Part shown: positions 6,785-7,815 of the stretch, one piece after another
How the letters are laid out: every line of letters starts with the position of its first letter
Numbering within the stretch: position 1 is the first letter of the stretch
NCBI GenBank assembly: GCA_017609245.1
Contig: JAFCEI010000031.1
Location: 1-7,815 of the forward strand
Reading direction: 5' to 3'
Source: Candidatus Woesearchaeota archaeon
GTDB lineage: Archaea; Nanobdellota; Nanobdellia; Woesearchaeales; JAFCFN01
DNA length: 7,815 bases
The notes under the pieces: generated by a model
What the model saw: the letters and a program-made list of their open reading frames with translations, nothing else
Databases searched by the model: none
Told to the model about the DNA's origin: nothing
Made by a program: the position numbers and the translations under genes

Positions 6785-7126
6785 TTAAGAACTCTTTGTT
6801 TGCTGCTCAAATTCCTTCATGAGCTCAGCCTGCAGTTTTCCTGCCCTGTCCTTGAATTGCAACTCTTGTTTTTCTAGGTCTTTGAGTCTTGACTCAAACA
6901 GATTTTTTTTGGATTTTAGATCCTTTTTCAGATCCTCTTTCTCAGCCTTGACCATTATCGGGCCGACAATCTTATACTGCTCAGAGCTTTTTTCAATCTC
7001 TTCAAGAGCAGATCCAATATCAATTAATTGCACCTGAAAATTCTGCTTTTGTATGAGAATGTTCTGCAGATTCTGCTCAACCAACTGCATCTCTTTGATC
7101 TTTTCCTCTGTCTGCTTGTCCATCAT
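6785..7126 (-). CDS. pfdB: Prefoldin subunit beta
   Basis: The protein has 113 residues. Prefoldin is a hexameric (alpha2 beta4) ATP-independent chaperone that captures unfolded proteins and passes them to the thermosome. The sequence has the expected beta-subunit layout: an N-terminal coiled-coil helix (about 4-45, KIKEMQLVEQNLQNILIQKQ), a central beta-hairpin segment (SEQYKIVGPIMVKAEKEDL, about 49-67), and a C-terminal coiled-coil helix (about 68-108) rich in Lys, Glu and Gln. YKIVGPIMV is a strong family signature. The ATG at 7126 is two bases after the rpoP stop; an in-frame ATG follows directly at 7123 and could also be used. The gene ends one base before the UPF0147 ATG, so the three genes are surely one transcript. 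Confidence 0.93.
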   Translation of the reverse strand: MMDKQTEEKIKEMQLVEQNLQNILIQKQNFQVQLIDIGSALEEIEKSSEQYKIVGPIMVKAEKEDLKKDLKSKKNLFESRLKDLEKQELQFKDRAGKLQAELMKEFEQQTKSS

Positions 7127-7128
7127 GC

Positions 7129-7266
7129 CTACCTTGCCTTGACTTTGGCTGCGACAGTCTTTGTTTTATAAAGCATCATGCTTCCGCAGTATGGGCATCT
7201 GACCTTTCCCCTGAGATTGTCCATAGAAATTCGCTTATTGCAGTTGAAACATTTGTAGCTTACGAT
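7129..7266 (-). CDS. rpoP: DNA-directed RNA polymerase subunit P (Rpo12), apparent ATC start
   Basis: This 45-residue zinc-ribbon protein is the archaeal homologue of eukaryotic Rpb12, a structural subunit that helps hold the Rpo3/Rpo10 assembly. The sequence shows CFNC (C6, C9), LRGKVRCPYCGS (C24, C27) and the basic tail TVAAKVKAR, all typical. No ATG, GTG or TTG lies between the upstream in-frame stop (TAA in the L37Ae 3' end) and the first CxxC. The first ATG (codon 15) would remove half the zinc site. The best start is ATC at 7266, giving (M)VSYKCFNC, which matches the family N-terminus and has a GGAGGT Shine-Dalgarno match nine bases upstream. It overlaps the L37Ae stop by 7 bp, so translational coupling is likely. 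A -1 frameshift from L37Ae at the A6 run, or a base error, are alternatives. Confidence 0.9.
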   Translation of the reverse strand: MVSYKCFNCNKRISMDNLRGKVRCPYCGSMMLYKTKTVAAKVKAR

Positions 7267-7508
7267 TTTTTCTCGACCTCCGCACCTGATTTTTTAGAAA
7301 GCGTATATGCCTTGCCTGTAAACTTGGTGTTGCACTTCTTGCAAAACCATATGCCTGCTGCAAGCCGTTTGACCTGCTTATAGCTACAGTAAGGGCAAAC
7401 ATGTTTTTTCTTCAGTTCATGCTCTATCTTTGAAAGCTTCTCCTTTATTCTTCTTCCATACCTCGCTCCAAATCGTTTGACTGAACCGTGTTTTTTTGCT
7501 ACTGCCAT
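7260..7508 (-). CDS. rpl37ae: Large-subunit ribosomal protein L37Ae (eL43)
   Basis: The protein has 82 residues and is a zinc-ribbon component of the 50S subunit. The N-terminus VKRFGARYGRRIKEKLSKIE (10-29) is the family signature. It is followed by the zinc site CPYC (C38, C41) and CKKC (C56, C59) and the region WFCKKCNTKFTGKAY. Length is normal or slightly short. The ATG at 7508 lies 27 bp after the tRNA-Pro gene with no TATA box of its own, so it is probably transcribed together with the tRNA. A GAGG motif nine bases upstream (7518-7521) acts as ribosome-binding site, unlike the leaderless genes elsewhere in the window. It leads the operon L37Ae, Rpo12, prefoldin beta, UPF0147. Confidence 0.96.
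   Translation of the reverse strand: MAVAKKHGSVKRFGARYGRRIKEKLSKIEHELKKKHVCPYCSYKQVKRLAAGIWFCKKCNTKFTGKAYTLSKKSGAEVEKKS
7276..7281 (-). promoter_or_regulatory. Shine-Dalgarno sequence of rpoP inside rpl37ae
   Basis: The minus strand reads GGAGGT, a six-base match to the complement of the 16S rRNA 3' end, embedded in the Ala-Glu-Val codons of L37Ae. Nine bases separate it from the ATC at 7266. It is the main evidence that ribosomes initiate near this ATC rather than at the later ATG. Confidence 0.65.
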
Positions 7509-7517
7509 ATTAAATGT

Positions 7518-7521
7518 CCTC
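7518..7521 (-). promoter_or_regulatory. Ribosome-binding site of rpl37ae
   Basis: GAGG on the minus strand lies nine bases before the rpl37ae ATG. Its presence fits a gene with an untranslated leader, here most simply produced by read-through from the tRNA-Pro promoter. Confidence 0.5.
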
Positions 7522-7535
7522 TAAATCTTGAAAAA

Positions 7536-7610
7536 TGGGGCTGCCCGGATTTGAACCGGGGTCGTCTGGTCCCAAACCAGAAAGGATAAACCAAGCTACC
7601 CTACAGCATA
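7536..7610 (-). tRNA. tRNA-Pro (anticodon UGG), 5' acceptor strand mismatched at positions 1-3
   Basis: The anticodon loop reads TTTGGGA, giving anticodon TGG (proline), on a 5-bp stem TCTGG/CCAGA. The T arm is perfect (CCCGG, loop TTCAAAT, CCGGG). The D arm is GGGT/ATCC with one G-T wobble and a ten-base loop holding GG. The 3' acceptor strand is CAGCCCC with discriminator A; CCA is not encoded. The 5' strand is TATGCTG: positions 4-7 pair, but T1, A2 and T3 face C72, C71 and C70 and cannot pair. One extra T sits between the D and anticodon stems, and the variable loop has four bases. Elsewhere in archaea this tRNA begins GGG. Either this is a decayed copy, or the mature 5' end comes from upstream sequence or editing. 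A T5 run follows the 3' end. Confidence 0.85.
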
Positions 7611-7613
7611 ATG

Positions 7614-7635
7614 TTATATAAGGAAGCTTATATAA
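7614..7635. repeat. Perfect 9-bp inverted repeat with two TTATATAA boxes
   Basis: Arms TTATATAAG and CTTATATAA enclose a four-base spacer (GAAG on plus). Each arm contains the palindrome TTATATAA, so the element is also two TATA-like boxes 14 bp apart. It sits just upstream of the tRNA-Pro gene. It could be the tRNA promoter, although 26.5 bp from the distal box falls at 7605, inside the acceptor stem. It could also be a hairpin in a longer precursor. The rest of the 136-bp region between the tRNA and aRF1 holds other AT-rich TATA-like stretches (near 7655-7661 and 7675-7682) and no gene that I can see. Confidence 0.7.
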
Positions 7636-7716
7636 TCCCATTCTGTGGGCAACCTATAAAACCCCTTGTATTTAGATATATAGGCTATTTTTTAAAGCTT
7701 TCTATATTGGATAACA

Positions 7717-7724
7717 TTTATAAA
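7717..7724 (+). promoter_or_regulatory. TATA box of the aRF1 gene
   Basis: TTTATAAA is centred at 7720.5, exactly 26.5 bp before the ATG at 7747. This matches the Fic, GTPase and MscS promoters and supports leaderless transcription. Confidence 0.85.
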
Positions 7725-7746
7725 CCCTCTGGCCATCTATTTGATT

Positions 7747-7815
7747 ATGAAAATATCTGCACATGAAAAATACAGGTTAAAGAAATTTGTAAAAGAATTG
7801 TCTAGTTATAAGGCC
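7747..7815 (+). CDS. prf1: Peptide chain release factor aRF1, first 23 codons (partial)
   Basis: The 23 visible residues, MKISAHEKYRLKKF followed by VKELSSYKA, resemble the N-terminus of archaeal and eukaryotic class I release factor (aRF1/eRF1), which typically reads HxKYxLKxFIxELESYRG. aRF1 recognises all three stop codons and triggers release of the peptide. The gene runs off the window end, so the NIKS and GGQ motifs cannot be checked. The exact TATA spacing supports the start. The call rests on a short segment. Confidence 0.7.
   Translation, partial: MKISAHEKYRLKKFVKELSSYKA

Noticed and set aside
6784..6810. TTG start for the UPF0147 gene
   Set aside because: It would overlap the prefoldin 3' end; the ATG at 6783 gives the family length.
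7129..7224. Internal ATG as the rpoP start
   Set aside because: It begins after the first CxxC and would destroy the zinc site; the codons upstream are clearly conserved Rpo12 sequence.
7608..7636. Transposon-like insertion with ATTAT target duplication in the tRNA
   Set aside because: If ATTAT were a target duplication, the ancestral sequence would keep one copy and still not form the acceptor stem; the element is also too short and has no mobile-element features.
1..7815. CRISPR array, insertion sequence or defence island
   Set aside because: No spaced direct repeats, transposase, Cas or restriction motifs were seen on either strand.

Overview
This window comes from a compact, AT-rich archaeal genome. 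Diagnostic genes are the 3' end of translation initiation factor aIF5B, ribosomal protein L37Ae, RNA polymerase subunit P (Rpo12), prefoldin beta, an UPF0147 protein, and the first codons of release factor aRF1. Promoters are archaeal TATA boxes: the palindrome TTTATAAA occurs with its centre exactly 26.5 bp from four start codons (three boxes, one shared), which points to leaderless mRNAs. Short proteins, 0-2 bp gene spacing, interlocked stop codons and a truncated MscS suggest a small-genome lineage such as a DPANN (Woesearchaeota/Pacearchaeota-like) archaeon. That placement is inference; no rRNA gene is present.

Layout. 1-1851 (+): aIF5B (5' end outside the window) followed with no gap by a small PUA-domain protein linked to ribosome biogenesis. 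1848-5023 (-): three accessory genes with little family context: a Fic-domain protein, a HAD-family hydrolase, and a 518-residue protein with a signal peptide, which I do not recognise. 5086-5925 (-) and 5978-6544 (+): a shortened DRG/Obg-like TGS-domain GTPase and a minimal MscS-type channel, diverging from one symmetric TATA box. 6541-7508 (-): a tight information-processing operon in the order L37Ae, Rpo12, prefoldin beta, UPF0147. 7536-7610 (-): tRNA-Pro(UGG) just upstream of that operon. 7611-7746: intergenic region with a 9-bp inverted repeat and a promoter. 7747-end (+): start of aRF1.

The genes serve mostly translation (initiation, ribosome structure, release, tRNA-Pro, ribosome-associated GTPase) with transcription and protein folding (Rpo12, prefoldin). 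The Fic, HAD and secreted proteins are the accessory part.

Two points deserve most attention. Rpo12 is intact but has no ATG, GTG or TTG codon able to start it before its first zinc knuckle; an ATC preceded by a GGAGGT ribosome-binding sequence is the best start. The tRNA-Pro gene folds well except that acceptor positions 1-3 (TAT) cannot pair with the 3' CCC. Upstream, removing 29 nt would bring a GGG into place and restore a perfect 7-bp acceptor stem. No CRISPR array, insertion sequence or obvious defence system is visible.
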